A DNA stretch of 64,000 nt, from NCBI GenBank assembly GCA_963848825.1, contig CAWKFA010000009.1, positions 744,001-808,000 of the forward strand, read 5' to 3'. The notes beneath the pieces were generated by a model that saw nothing but the letters and a program-made list of their open reading frames with translations, was not told where the DNA came from and searched no databases. This DNA is from CAVVSQ01 sp963848825 (GTDB lineage: Bacteria > Planctomycetota > Planctomycetia > Gemmatales > Gemmataceae). The position numbers were made by a program, and so were the translations under genes. Positions within the stretch are counted from its first letter, which is position 1. Every line of letters starts with the position of its first letter. Shown in pieces: positions 55,883 to 64,000 of this stretch.

Positions 55883-57150
55883 ACCGACATTACGATCGTG
55901 GACAAGAGGTGTCTGCTTCCCGGCCAGGGCTGCGATGCCTGCCCGCCTTGGCGATGCGCCCCGGGAAGCCGAGGCCGCTGGGCAAGGGTGTATGCCCCTT
56001 GTTGCGTTGGGAACTGGCATTCTTGAAAGTGACGAGCTTGCGGCAGACCGAGTCCAGGCCAACACTCGCATCGCGCGAACGGGGCCAGGGCCAGCGCCAC
56101 CGCGGCCGGAGTTTGAAAACGCTTTTCGGGATCCTTGGCCAGCATGCGCTTGAGAATGCCCAGTATGTCGGCCGGGACATCCTCGCGAAAGGATTCGACA
56201 GGGCAGGGCTCTCCCTGCTGGTGCTGCAATATTTTCTGCATGAGCGTGCCGGTGGGAAACGGAGCCTGGCCCGTGAGCAGAAAGTAGAACGTGCAACCCA
56301 GGCTATAAATGTCGCCGCGGATATCGACCGTCTGGTGATTGCGTGCTTGTTCGGGCGACAGATAATCCGCGGTCCCGACAATGCCGCTGGCCATGGTTTG
56401 CAGAAGTTCCGGGTTCGATTGGCCCTTCGGATAATGTAAACTGGCGAGTCCCCAGTCGAGGATCTTGATCAGCGGTTGCCTCACCTGCTTGGACTTTTTG
56501 CTCGTCCGCCCTTCACCCGTGACCGGCGCTGGCAGATACGTCAAAAAGAGGTTCACCGGCTTTATGTCGCGATGCACCAGGTTGCGTTCGTGCGCATGTT
56601 GCAAACCGAGCGAAGCCTGGCGGATGTAGTCGCAGGCTTCCCCAACCGCGAGGGGCCCGCTTAGCCCAACATGTTTGCCCAGGTCGGTACCTTCCACGAA
56701 CTCCATGGCGAAATAAAAGAGCTCGCCGGCCTGATCGAGGTCGCAGAACTGCACGATGTTGGGGTGCTCCAGCCGCGCCATCGCTTCCATTTCGCGGAGA
56801 AACTGCTGCCGTCCTTCTTCGTCCGCCATCGCCTCGGGGCGAATCACCTTGAGGGCGACGACCCAATCCGTTTCCGCGTGCCGTGCCTTGAACACCTGGC
56901 TCAACCCGCCCTGTCCCAGCTTGTCGAGAATCAGATAGGGGCCCATGGTCAGGTTCCTGCCGAGGCCTCCCAGGATCTGATTGATTTGGTAGATGGTGAG
57001 CCAGCCGCGCTGACCGAGGAGCTTCGCCAGAGTGCGCGCATCCGCACAGCGCCCATTGGCCAGGTGGGGCAACTCCGACAGTTTATCGCTCGACAACAGC
57101 TGATATTGGCGGAGCGTGTCGATGAGCGCACCGCTAGAAACGATGGTCAT
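55879..57150 (-). CDS. Ser/Thr protein kinase with DWG in place of DFG
   Basis: 423 residues. An N-terminal ~70-residue domain typical of planctomycete kinases (LAKLLGQRGWLTIYQINQIL) precedes the kinase. LGQGGLSQVFKARHAETDWV, ALKVIRPE (Lys), RNLVHRDIKPVNLFL, then KILDWGLASLHYP: the metal-binding DFG is DWG. GTADYLSPEQARNHQTVDIR and YSLGCTFYFLLTGQAPFPTG finish the lobe. There is no membrane helix, so it is cytoplasmic. The last ~70 residues are Gln/Arg/Pro-rich and may be out of frame. With HRD and the activation loop kept, activity is likely. Confidence 0.85.
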   Translation of the reverse strand: MTIVSSGALIDTLRQYQLLSSDKLSELPHLANGRCADARTLAKLLGQRGWLTIYQINQILGGLGRNLTMGPYLILDKLGQGGLSQVFKARHAETDWVVALKVIRPEAMADEEGRQQFLREMEAMARLEHPNIVQFCDLDQAGELFYFAMEFVEGTDLGKHVGLSGPLAVGEACDYIRQASLGLQHAHERNLVHRDIKPVNLFLTYLPAPVTGEGRTSKKSKQVRQPLIKILDWGLASLHYPKGQSNPELLQTMASGIVGTADYLSPEQARNHQTVDIRGDIYSLGCTFYFLLTGQAPFPTGTLMQKILQHQQGEPCPVESFREDVPADILGILKRMLAKDPEKRFQTPAAVALALAPFARCECWPGLGLPQARHFQECQFPTQQGAYTLAQRPRLPGAHRQGGQASQPWPGSRHLLSTIVMSV

Positions 57151-57283
57151 GAGGAGTCAAGCGCCTCTCTGGCCCTGGGGGGAATGGGGCCAACGTGCTT
57201 CCTGTTGGGGCAGAAGGGCCCGGACGCGCCTACGTAGGTGCGCGACCGGTTAGGGGGAGATTCGTCCTTCAGGGGACTTTAGG

Positions 57284-58725
57284 TTATTTTTGACGCGGAG
57301 GCAAATCGCCGCGCACCATTTCCTCAAAGGCCTTCGCCAACAGCGGTGCCGTCTCCGGGCCGAGACTATTGGCCTCGCCATACTGCGAAGTTTTACGGCC
57401 ATAACAAAAGGGTGGTTTTTCGTCCCACTGGCGCTTCGGGATGATGTAGCCCAGTTCGTCGTTGGCCAGACCAATGATCATGCGGTGAGGCGCTTTGAGC
57501 TGACCGTAAATCGACGGCTCGGCCGGGGCATCGGGAAAGTCGGCGCCGGGATCGGCCGGCGTTTGCACTTTACCAAGGACGAGCTCGGGATAAATTTCGC
57601 CCGGAATGGCCGCTATCTCCAGGTCGCCCAGTCTTAGATACCCTATCTCCGTGCACACACAAAGCTTACCCTGGGCCGACGCCCTGTCCTGGACAGGCTC
57701 GGCGGCCTCCGCTGACCCGGTCCAACGATAGGCCTGCCGATCTAAAACACCGAGTGACCAGCCCAGTCGATAAAACGGATTGTCCATCGGCAAGAAAACC
57801 TTGCGCACACGTGCTTCAAGGGGATACATCTTGGCGGGTCGTCCAGACTCCAGCGCCTCTAACCGCCAGCCGCCCCACCAACCGCCCGTATTGGTCCGCT
57901 TTTGCAAACGTGCCATCCTTCAGGGCCTTGCCCTGGTCGTCCGCGACAGGGACCCGCAATGAAGTCATCAGGCCGCCCACGGTCCCCGAGAAGTACACCA
58001 CAGGGCAACGATATTTGTCCTTCAAAAAAGCCACCGTGGCGCCGACGAAATCGGCGCTCAGCTCCGTATTCTCACTGCCCAGGGTTTCGGGATGACAATT
58101 CCACTGGACCAATAGCCCTGCCATCCTGGCGCCTTCCGAAAATTCGCAAGCGACCAATTCATCGTGTTTAACGATTGGCTCCCGGCCATCATGGAGGAGC
58201 TCTGGAGCACTGGCCCGACCAATGCGCGTTTGCACCGGGCGCCGACCTTCATCCGCCAGTTTGACGGCGGCGACGATCCCGTCTTCCACCCTGGTTAAAT
58301 AAGCCGGATCGACCCCACTCTGCAAGGAATTTGGCCCCCACAGGCCAAGTGTGTCTGGTCCTTCATGGTTGTGCGTGCTCGAGACCAGGACGTACGTGAA
58401 GCCGGGCAAACGACGCCGGATTTTCTCGACCAAGGGATGGAACAGGCCGACCAGGTCCACCGACACCAGGGCAATCTTGATCTTGCCGTGGGCGGAAACG
58501 ACGGCCCTCGCCATGAGCGGATCATGTACCGCCGTGGCCTTGCGGTTTTTGCCGAACCCCGCCATGTAGACGGGCCCGCCCGGCGAGGGAAGGCGTAATG
58601 TCCGCCGCGCCGAAACCAGCTTGCAAGCCTGGCTCGTCCGAACTGGCAATTTCAGCGCCGCACACTAGCCCCAGCACCAGGCAGAAGGCGGTCAGGAGAC
58701 CAAACCACGATGGCTTAATGAGCAT
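57284..58725 (-). CDS. Neutral/alkaline ceramidase-like secreted protein, two frameshifts
   Basis: Start at the ATG of MLIKPSWFGLLTAFCLVLGL (58723-58725), a signal peptide. QAGFGAADITPSLAG opens the N-terminal domain of the neutral/alkaline non-lysosomal ceramidase family; after a slip near 58590 it continues with GPVYMAGFGKNRKATAVHDP, SVDLVGLFHPLVEKIRRR and VLVSSTHNHEGPDTLGLWGP, where THNH carries zinc-binding histidines. A second slip near 57880 leads to the C-terminal part. About 480 residues repaired. Ceramidases cleave the amide of ceramides; planctomycete relatives lack a proven substrate. Extracytoplasmic. Confidence 0.78.
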
Positions 58726-58919
58726 GATTTGCCTCGTAAAATAGGCACTTGCCGTAAGGTAGAAGGGCGGTAACGATCTCGGCAACTATTTTCTATGCCT
58801 GGTGCCAGGTTTTTCCCGGCAAAATCCGCAAAATCAGACATCTTTTCCTCAAGCAACCCATCGCTACAGCCGATAAATCGATTAGATACGGATTTTTCGC
58901 CCGCGGGAAGGAGTGGAAC

Positions 58920-59144
58920 ATGCGACGCGTCTACCTGATGTTGGCCTGTGCGTGTTTGGCGCTGAGCAATACCGGTTGTTTCATTAATATGTGGTCGAGC
59001 GACCCCAACACCCGTCTCCGCGAAGAACTCAACGTCTCGGAAGATCTACGCCAGGCGGGCAAGGAATGGGAACGCTTCTGGCAGATCGACCAGCCAAGCC
59101 ACATGACACCGACCAGGGTCCACGGCGGCATCATGCCGGATTAA
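58920..59144 (+). CDS. Small secreted lipoprotein, copy 1 of a duplicated pair
   Basis: 74 residues with AAGGAG six bases before the ATG. Signal peptide with lipobox (LALSNTGC, Cys about residue 20), then SDPNTRLREELNVSEDLRQA and an EWERFWQIDQPSHMTPTRVH segment ending GGIMPD. The last ~36 residues are almost identical to the next gene. Similar short proteins with a DQPSHMTP-type ending recur in planctomycetes; function unknown. Confidence 0.7.
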   Translation: MRRVYLMLACACLALSNTGCFINMWSSDPNTRLREELNVSEDLRQAGKEWERFWQIDQPSHMTPTRVHGGIMPD

Positions 59145-59191
59145 TTTGCGTCATGGCGCTACGATTAGAGCGTTTACCTGGGTAGGAATTT

Positions 59192-59413
59192 ATGCGCACC
59201 ATCTACGTGTTGACGACCTGGACCACCATGGCGCTATTCTTTCACTGGCTAAACGCCGTCCCTATTAACCATCCCAAATTCCCGTCGTCGCAAGAACTCA
59301 ACGTCTCGGAAGACCTCCGGCAAGCGGGCAAGGAATGGACGCGCCCCTGGCAGATCGACCAGCCCAGCCACATGACTCCGACGAGGGTCCATGGCGGCAT
59401 CATGCCGGACTAA
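59192..59413 (+). CDS. Small secreted protein, copy 2 of the duplicated pair
   Basis: 73 residues. The C-terminal half matches the previous gene with few changes (ELNVSEDLRQAGKEW, QIDQPSHMTPTRVHGGIMPD), while the N-terminus differs and has no lipobox cysteine. The DNA after both stops (TAATTTGCGTCA onward) is also conserved, so the two arose by a tandem duplication of a block that includes the 3' flank. Function unknown. Confidence 0.65.
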   Translation: MRTIYVLTTWTTMALFFHWLNAVPINHPKFPSSQELNVSEDLRQAGKEWTRPWQIDQPSHMTPTRVHGGIMPD

Positions 59414-59451
59414 TTTGCGTCAAGGCGCCACGATTAGCCCGTTTGAAATAC

Positions 59452-59596
59452 TCTCTGCTCACTTTTTCGCCACCAAGCCAGTGAACCAGGCCGCGCCGCA
59501 GCGCAACCTCATGATCCCCCCTGCGCACTAATCCGGTCCAGAAGCACGCCATTCATTTATCGTTTCATTTCTACACACCCCTCCGGGTGCAGTGAC
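59452..59596. repeat. Intergenic direct repeat, copy A
   Basis: About 145 bp beginning TCTCTGCTCACTTTTTCGCC and ending GGGTGCAGTGACATGA. It matches copy B at 59964-60126 with scattered substitutions and a short insertion in copy B. Non-coding. The last part holds a GGGTG/CACCC hairpin. Confidence 0.7.
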
Positions 59597-59707
59597 ATGA
59601 GCGGGTACCACGGTTCACTCCAAGCCGGCACTTGACGGCGAACGAATCGGAGTGCCTTGCGTGCAAAAATGGTATGTATGCACCCTCCGGGCAACCCCCT
59701 CGGCGAC

Positions 59708-59743
59708 GCATAGCATTTTGCATAGCATTTCGCATGGCATTTT
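59708..59743. repeat. Three 12 bp tandem repeats
   Basis: GCATAGCATTTT, GCATAGCATTTC and GCATGGCATTTT follow each other at 59708-59743, with a looser GCATAGAATTTTGCAT at 59764. No coding sense is evident. Confidence 0.6.
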
Positions 59744-59963
59744 GCCACGGCGGGGCAGCGCTGCATAGAATTTTGCATAACAAATTCATGAACGTCCTGC
59801 AGAAACGCCCACCAAGTTTGGAGGTATCGGCTGCAGCGCAGGGTGCCATTGCCACACGGTACTCCGGGTGGCAATGCGGACCTTCCCGCAATCACTTTAC
59901 CGCCAACCCGTCGTAATGGCTGGTTTTGCCGCCGCCGCTTGCCACTGCTCCAGGTAACACCCT

Positions 59964-60126
59964 TCTCTGCTCACTTTTTCGCCACCAAGCCATTGAACCA
60001 GGCCGCGCCGCAGCGCGACCTCATGTCCCCCTGCTCATGATCCCCCTGCGCGCTAATCCGGGCCGGAATCACACCTTTCATTTATCGTTTCATTTCTATA
60101 CACCCCCTCGGGGTGCAGTGAAATGA
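59964..60126. repeat. Intergenic direct repeat, copy B
   Basis: Second copy of the 59452-59596 unit: TCTCTGCTCACTTTTTCGCC, then CCGCGCCGCAGCG, TTTATCGTTTCATTTCTA, and GGGTGCAGTGAAATGA. It has an extra ~16 bp (TCATGTCCCCCTGC duplicated). The interval 59414-60510 between genes is otherwise without a supported gene and is mostly these repeats. Confidence 0.7.
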
Positions 60127-60290
60127 ATGAAACGACGCAACGACGTTCCTCTCCCCTGGACGAACTTACGAAAGGTATACTGCAAGGCGCCAGCTACATG
60201 CTTTCGGTATGCCGTAATCATCCGACCAATGTGATGACCGTACCGGTCACCATTGGGTAAAACCTTGGAGCAACGCCAGCAACAACCACC

Positions 60291-60384
60291 AAGCCCCAAC
60301 GGGGCGCGCTATGCTAGCCCAGCCTAAAAGCCTGGGGACAATAACACAACCAAAGATCAAGCCCCACCGGGGCGCTTTAACCAC
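60291..60384. repeat. Intergenic palindromic repeat element, opposite orientation to 3931-4042
   Basis: AAGCCCCAACGGGGCG, then AGCCCAGCCTAAAAGCCTGGG, then AGCCCCACCGGGGCGCTTTAA. The three palindromes follow the same plan as the element at 3931-4042 read from the other strand, but the central palindrome has diverged. Confidence 0.65.
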
Positions 60385-60510
60385 CTTCCGCCGAGGTTGC
60401 GATTGTTTGCCTGTGCCTACGCCCGTCAACTCTGGCGGCTGTTACCAAGCGGTACGCCCGACCTTTTTTCCTTGCTTGACATGCACGGCGGCAAGCGACA
60501 CAATGCCGGC

Positions 60511-60750
60511 ATGAAACGGCGCACGCGATTATTCCTCTTTTCCATCCCAGTCGTTGTCCTGGGAGCGTGGTTTGTTGTTTCACATTTAAAACGACCCGTA
60601 AACAATTTGGGCGATTTCCCGATTGCCCCGACAGAACCAGTGATGCTGATCCAAGGCCGCTTTTTTGACGAGCCCTCGGACCCATATCCCACTGGCGGCG
60701 CAATCCGTTATGAAGAAGTAAGTGAAGGGCGGCCGGTCAGGTGTCCTTGA
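60511..60750 (+). CDS. Small single-pass membrane protein, hypothetical
   Basis: 79 residues from the ATG at 60511: basic N-terminus (MKRRTRLF), one membrane helix (LFLFSIPVVVLGAWFVVSHL), then a hydrophilic tail of about 55 residues (PVMLIQGRFFDEPSDPYPTG). The stop at 60748-60750 may reflect a frame slip, since many genes here carry one. No family recognised. It precedes the ADP-ribosylglycohydrolase gene by 99 bases. Confidence 0.4.
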   Translation: MKRRTRLFLFSIPVVVLGAWFVVSHLKRPVNNLGDFPIAPTEPVMLIQGRFFDEPSDPYPTGGAIRYEEVSEGRPVRCP

Positions 60751-60849
60751 CCAGCCGTGAATGAAGTTGCTTGGCGCTTCCAAGGTTCAAGCCAATTCCC
60801 TCGAACTTTGATCGTTCGGTCGACCTAAACGCCATCCTCGGAGGCCCCG

Positions 60850-61833
60850 ATGACCAGTTCCACCTTGCCGGGCGACCATGCCGCACGCCAGGAACGGGCA
60901 CGGCTCGCGCTGGACGGGCTCTCTGTCGGGGACGCGCTCGGCGAAACCTGCTTCCTACCGGAGAATTGGTGCGCACTCGTTGAGGATCCCAGTGCCACGG
61001 CCCCGGGTCCGTGGCCTTACACGGACGACACGGTCATGGCCCTGGCCATATTCGAGGTCCTGGATGAATTCGGCCGCATCGACCAGGAGGCCCTGGCGCA
61101 ACGGTTCGCCGCCCGCTACCGCGCCGCCCCGTGGCGCGGCTACGGTGCGGGGGCTCACCGCCTGCTCACGCAGATCGTGGGCGGCACTGACTGGCGGGTC
61201 GCCGCGGCAGCAGTTTTCCGCGGCGGCTCGTTCGGCAACGGCTCCGCCATGCGCATCGCCCCGCTCGCCGCCTACTTCGCGGAGGACGGCTACCAGAAGG
61301 TAGCGGACCAGGCGCGGCTGGCCTCGGAGATCACGCACGCCCACCCGGAAGGGATCGCCGGCGCCATCGCCGTGGCGGTCGCCGCCGCTTACGCCTGGCT
61401 TAACCGCGACCAACGCAGCACCGAGACGGTGAAACACGCGCTTTTTGACCTGGTCCTGGCGCACACCCCGGCCGGCGAGGTACGCGCGGGCATTGAACGC
61501 GCCGCGTCTCTCACCTTCGACCCGTCGACCCTACCCGAAGTGCGTTTACTCGATCACGGGATGAAAACCATTCCTTTTGACATGTCCTTCGCGAAGGTTG
61601 TACGCCAGCTAGGCAACGGCAGCCTCATTACTTGTCAAGACACGGTCCCATTTTGTCTGTGGAGCGCCGCACACTACCTGGACGACTACCAGGCCGCAGT
61701 CGTCCAGACCATCCGCGCCGGCGGCGACATCGACACAAACGCCGCCATCGTCGGCGGAATCGTGGCCCTCGCCGTGCCAGCCGACGGCATTCCGCCCAAC
61801 TGGCTGGCCAACCGCGAGCAATTGGTCGTGTGA
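60850..61833 (+). CDS. ADP-ribosylglycohydrolase family protein
   Basis: 327 residues, with GGAGG five bases before the ATG. The fold is all-helical with the metal motifs YTDDTVMALAIFEVLDEFG (TDDT) and the C-terminal GGDIDTNAAIVGGIVAL (GDxDT), plus RGGSFGNGSAMRIAPLAAYF with the conserved GNGSAMR. These residues place Mg2+ and bind ADP-ribose in the DraG/ARH family, which removes ADP-ribose from proteins or small molecules. Target unknown. Intact; no toxin or ADP-ribosyltransferase is adjacent. Confidence 0.92.
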   Translation: MTSSTLPGDHAARQERARLALDGLSVGDALGETCFLPENWCALVEDPSATAPGPWPYTDDTVMALAIFEVLDEFGRIDQEALAQRFAARYRAAPWRGYGAGAHRLLTQIVGGTDWRVAAAAVFRGGSFGNGSAMRIAPLAAYFAEDGYQKVADQARLASEITHAHPEGIAGAIAVAVAAAYAWLNRDQRSTETVKHALFDLVLAHTPAGEVRAGIERAASLTFDPSTLPEVRLLDHGMKTIPFDMSFAKVVRQLGNGSLITCQDTVPFCLWSAAHYLDDYQAAVVQTIRAGGDIDTNAAIVGGIVALAVPADGIPPNWLANREQLVV

Positions 61834-61887
61834 GACTTACTTGGTAATCATTGTCCGAGGAGGTAAAGCAGCACGTTGAAAAAAGGG

Positions 61888-62292
61888 TCACACCAGCGGC
61901 CGCGGCGGGGGTTTTCCGTGGGTTCGCAAGTACTCCTCCTGCAACTGGCGGAAATAACCATCGAGCGACTCTCCTGTCTCGGTCCAGAACAACTGATCTT
62001 GGCAGATGTAGGTATTGCAGCCGCAGCAAAAGGAGTTGTTGTTGTAAAGAAACGGATTGGCCAAATAGCTGCGGATGATTTCTTCGGGCATACCCGTCGC
62101 TACGCCGCAAAGCGGATGAACATAACCTCGCGGAATACCGTCCAGCGATCCCTGATACCGATTGGTCGGCTGAACCGTGATGTGATCAGTCATCTGGCCA
62201 TCGGCGAGTCTTTTTGTGTGCTTCAGCCGGTGTAGAAAGTAGAACAGCCGAAAGACGGGCTGGTGGCAAAAGGCACAGCGAACGTAAAGCAT
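61888..62292 (-). CDS. Cysteine-rich zinc-ribbon protein, hypothetical
   Basis: 134 residues. Two CxxC sites: MLYVRCAFCHQPVFRLF at the start and SFCCGCNTYICQDQLFWTET in the second half, giving a probable zinc-binding fold. Between them is a polar region with HITVQPTNRYQGSLDGIPRG and EIIRSYLANPFLYNNN. The CxGC...FW-x-x-TGE ending occurs in uncharacterised planctomycete proteins. Function unknown. The candidate 14-codon ORF and hairpin upstream (62325-62395) may be its leader. Confidence 0.65.
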   Translation of the reverse strand: MLYVRCAFCHQPVFRLFYFLHRLKHTKRLADGQMTDHITVQPTNRYQGSLDGIPRGYVHPLCGVATGMPEEIIRSYLANPFLYNNNSFCCGCNTYICQDQLFWTETGESLDGYFRQLQEEYLRTHGKPPPRPLV

Positions 62293-62622
62293 GGTATGTT
62301 CCCCGATCGGACGAATCTAAATGTCGGCGTCTAGGAGGACGCCGCCGCCTTTATTTAAGCGCAGCCTGTTTTTGGAAATCGTGCTCGGTCGGCATCGGAT
62401 ACTCCTCATAGCTCACTCGTTACTTGGACGGGCGTGGCACGTTTTCCTGGTGCCGTTCCCTTTGGTTCTCCAATGATAATTGAAGCAAATATAAATGCAG
62501 CCATGGTGGCGAGCCATGCCGGATAAATCTCCTTAAAGGCTGATGGCCCCTGCTGCGTTATCGAGGAATGCCGAGTAAACGATACCGCCGAGTCCCTCTC
62601 GTATCCCGTTTCGGATTAATCC
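62293..62622. other. Intergenic region with a possible leader ORF and hairpin
   Basis: No normal gene is supported. On the minus strand a 14-codon ORF (62351-62395, MPTEHDFQKQAALK) has a GAGGAG site seven bases upstream and is followed by a 7 bp hairpin (62325-62331 with 62338-62344), 33 bases before the zinc-ribbon gene. The rest, 62410-62622, shows nothing recognisable. Confidence 0.3.
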
Positions 62623-63581
62623 TTATTGTCGTCCTCCTTGGTGAACCACCATGTTCTTAAAATCCAAGAATGGAATGCAGCTGTTCATCATCCAAACAGT
62701 TGGCTGTAGCCCAATTGCGAACAAACGAACCAGTTCGATCGTCGCTGTGAAGCGATTCTCATATTTCTTTGGGAGCTTTGGCAGCCCACCAAGGTGGCTT
62801 ACCAAGATCCTGTCCAAATGCGGCCGAATGTCAGGCGGTAGAATGTCAGCTCGGAACACGCTTTCCGCTAGGGCTCGGTCACCTGCCAGAACTTCGTTAA
62901 GTTGTTCCATTCGCACCCGTCTGAAAGACAAGTCCAAGCCCACGTCTCGCTTAGCAAACCACGCCTTAACTCTTGTAGGTCCGGTATCAACTTCCAAATT
63001 GTGGAGGGTTTGCTGGGTCAGCCAGAAACCCATTCTCTTCCATCAACAGGACAGTTGTGCCATCGGCGGCTCGCAAGTCTAAAGGAAAACAACAGGAGGC
63101 CACTTGCGTCTTTGGTAAAGCGTATAATCTTGTCATTGTTGACCATAAAGATATTGCTGGAACCACCGCAGTAAACCCCACCAAGACGCACGAAAATACC
63201 TCGCTTGGCCCATGGAAAATGTGCCTTTACGTCTTCCACCGATAACGCTATCTGCTTGAGTGCTCGCAATTCGCCTTTTGAGAATAATCCTCGATCAGCG
63301 GCGTCATGATGTTCACGGCAAAGGGCGATCATCCCGGCCTGGTCATGGTGCTGCCGTTCGTGCAAAGGCGGGTCGAAGTGATGCCAAGTCAAAAAAGGCT
63401 TGCGGCATTCGGAGATAGGGCAACCAAACCTACTTCTGCTCGCAAGATTCGCCGGACTTCCGCAGGTGGAGTTTATTAAGCATGGTTCAATCTCGTATCC
63501 GAAGCAGTGAAGGAATCGAACATTGGCGATTTCACTATCCAGAACCAATATCACAGCCGCTGCCTTGTCGAATGTCCTCAA
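62623..63581 (-). CDS. HNH-endonuclease-like protein, two frameshifts
   Basis: Three minus-strand frames join into about 319 residues. The HNH motif lies in FGCPISECRKPFLTWHHFDP followed by MIALCREHHDAADRGLFSKG: Cys pair, WHHFDPP, and a C-x2-HH ending. Then come FVRLGGVYCGGSSNIFMVNN and, after slips near 63090 and 63020, DLRAADGTTVLLMEENGFWL and a C-terminal helical part (EQLNEVLAGDRALAESVF). HNH proteins cleave DNA in restriction, homing or repair; none of these is indicated by context. The true start could be further upstream. Confidence 0.6.
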
Positions 63582-64000
63582 TCATTCTATGCGGAAAGGT
63601 GGTATACCATGAAACAGCAGGACCTCGACTTACAGCCATTTTTTTGAGACGACGGGCAAGCGCGGAAGAAGGTATACTGATGCGAGTCGAAAGTGAAGCG
63701 TCCTGTGCGAATCGTTACATGGAAACAAGGAATTGACTGCGAAGCAATCCGGTGCCATTTTGGCTGTCCTCCTAGTCTAGGCGAGCTTGAATATCATCGC
63801 CAGGTTCGTTTTTTTTGCCATTGCGTAGGCGCTTGAAGTCCCGAGCCAAGGCAATTTGCCCGAGACCTGGCTGATTCCGCGAGCAAGCACACAAGCCGGT
63901 GTTCCAGACATTCCTGGCGAAAAACCAAGCGAAGTACGTCGGGGCTTATCAACTTAAAGTACTCGCTACTGCAAAGCCTTTGTTATCGCTAAGATTTCGG
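63582..64000. other. Stretch without a supported gene
   Basis: No frame has a plausible start and composition. A ~60-codon open stretch on the minus strand (about 63770-63960) has no start codon and stops on both sides. It could be a remnant or belong to a gene beyond the window. Confidence 0.3.

Noticed and set aside
59632..59916. 94-residue plus-strand ORF in the repeat-rich patch
   Set aside because: It is translated across the 12 bp tandem repeats (CIAF/RMAF runs), so its openness reflects the repeat and not selection.
63482..63736. 84-residue plus-strand ORF near the right end
   Set aside because: It overlaps the HNH gene on the other strand, has no ribosome-binding site and no recognisable motif.

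Overview
The window looks like chromosomal DNA of a planctomycete, probably of the Gemmataceae/Gemmatales type. The evidence is family content: a giant PVC-type heme-binding protein (ThuA, membrane-bound dehydrogenase, CxxCH), two planctomycete-style Ser/Thr kinases, an EF-hand/Gly-rich secreted protein, a WD40 propeller, an oversized SecA, a K+-independent-type H+-pyrophosphatase, a Kdo transferase (so LPS is made), and short intergenic palindromic repeats. No rRNA, tRNA, CRISPR array or complete transposon was seen.

Layout. 1-430: end of a gene and a degenerate ~69 bp tandem repeat. 431-26,891: almost everything lies on the minus strand: cobalamin-binding protein, a small lipoprotein with an SH3-like neighbour, TPR-methyltransferase, thioesterase/glycosyltransferase pair, MFS transporter, chorismate-lyase-like protein with a HemW-like radical SAM protein, PQQ propeller, Fe-alcohol dehydrogenase, PVC heme protein with a Gfo/Idh oxidoreductase, hppA, class IV aminotransferase, waaA and secA. 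27,131-43,056: mixed strands: zinc-ribbon membrane protein, cbiX, kinase, glycosyltransferase, ABC exporter pair, hemF, GT39-like membrane protein, bPH2, EF-hand protein, TRASH protein, WD40 protein, Bax-inhibitor-1 protein. 43,105-48,568: a minus-strand operon thiSG-pyrB-pyrC-nadE for thiazole, pyrimidine and NAD synthesis. 48,799-51,462: NagB-LmbE fusion and a DUF2203 protein. 51,651-51,889: a free-standing GEMM-I (c-di-GMP) aptamer with its own candidate promoter and terminator and no gene downstream on its strand. 51,903-58,725: DUF2252, LOG protein, a solitary rplC, zinc protein, second kinase, ceramidase-like protein. 58,920-64,000: duplicated small secreted proteins, a repeat-rich gene-poor stretch, an ADP-ribosylglycohydrolase, a zinc-ribbon protein and an HNH protein.

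About 20 genes, including rplC, pyrB and waaA, are interrupted by one- or two-base indels, while very long genes such as secA are intact. I read this as uncorrected sequencing or assembly indels rather than mass pseudogenisation, and I give each gene its full reconstructed span. Start, stop and 'pseudogene' statements for these genes should be read with that in mind.
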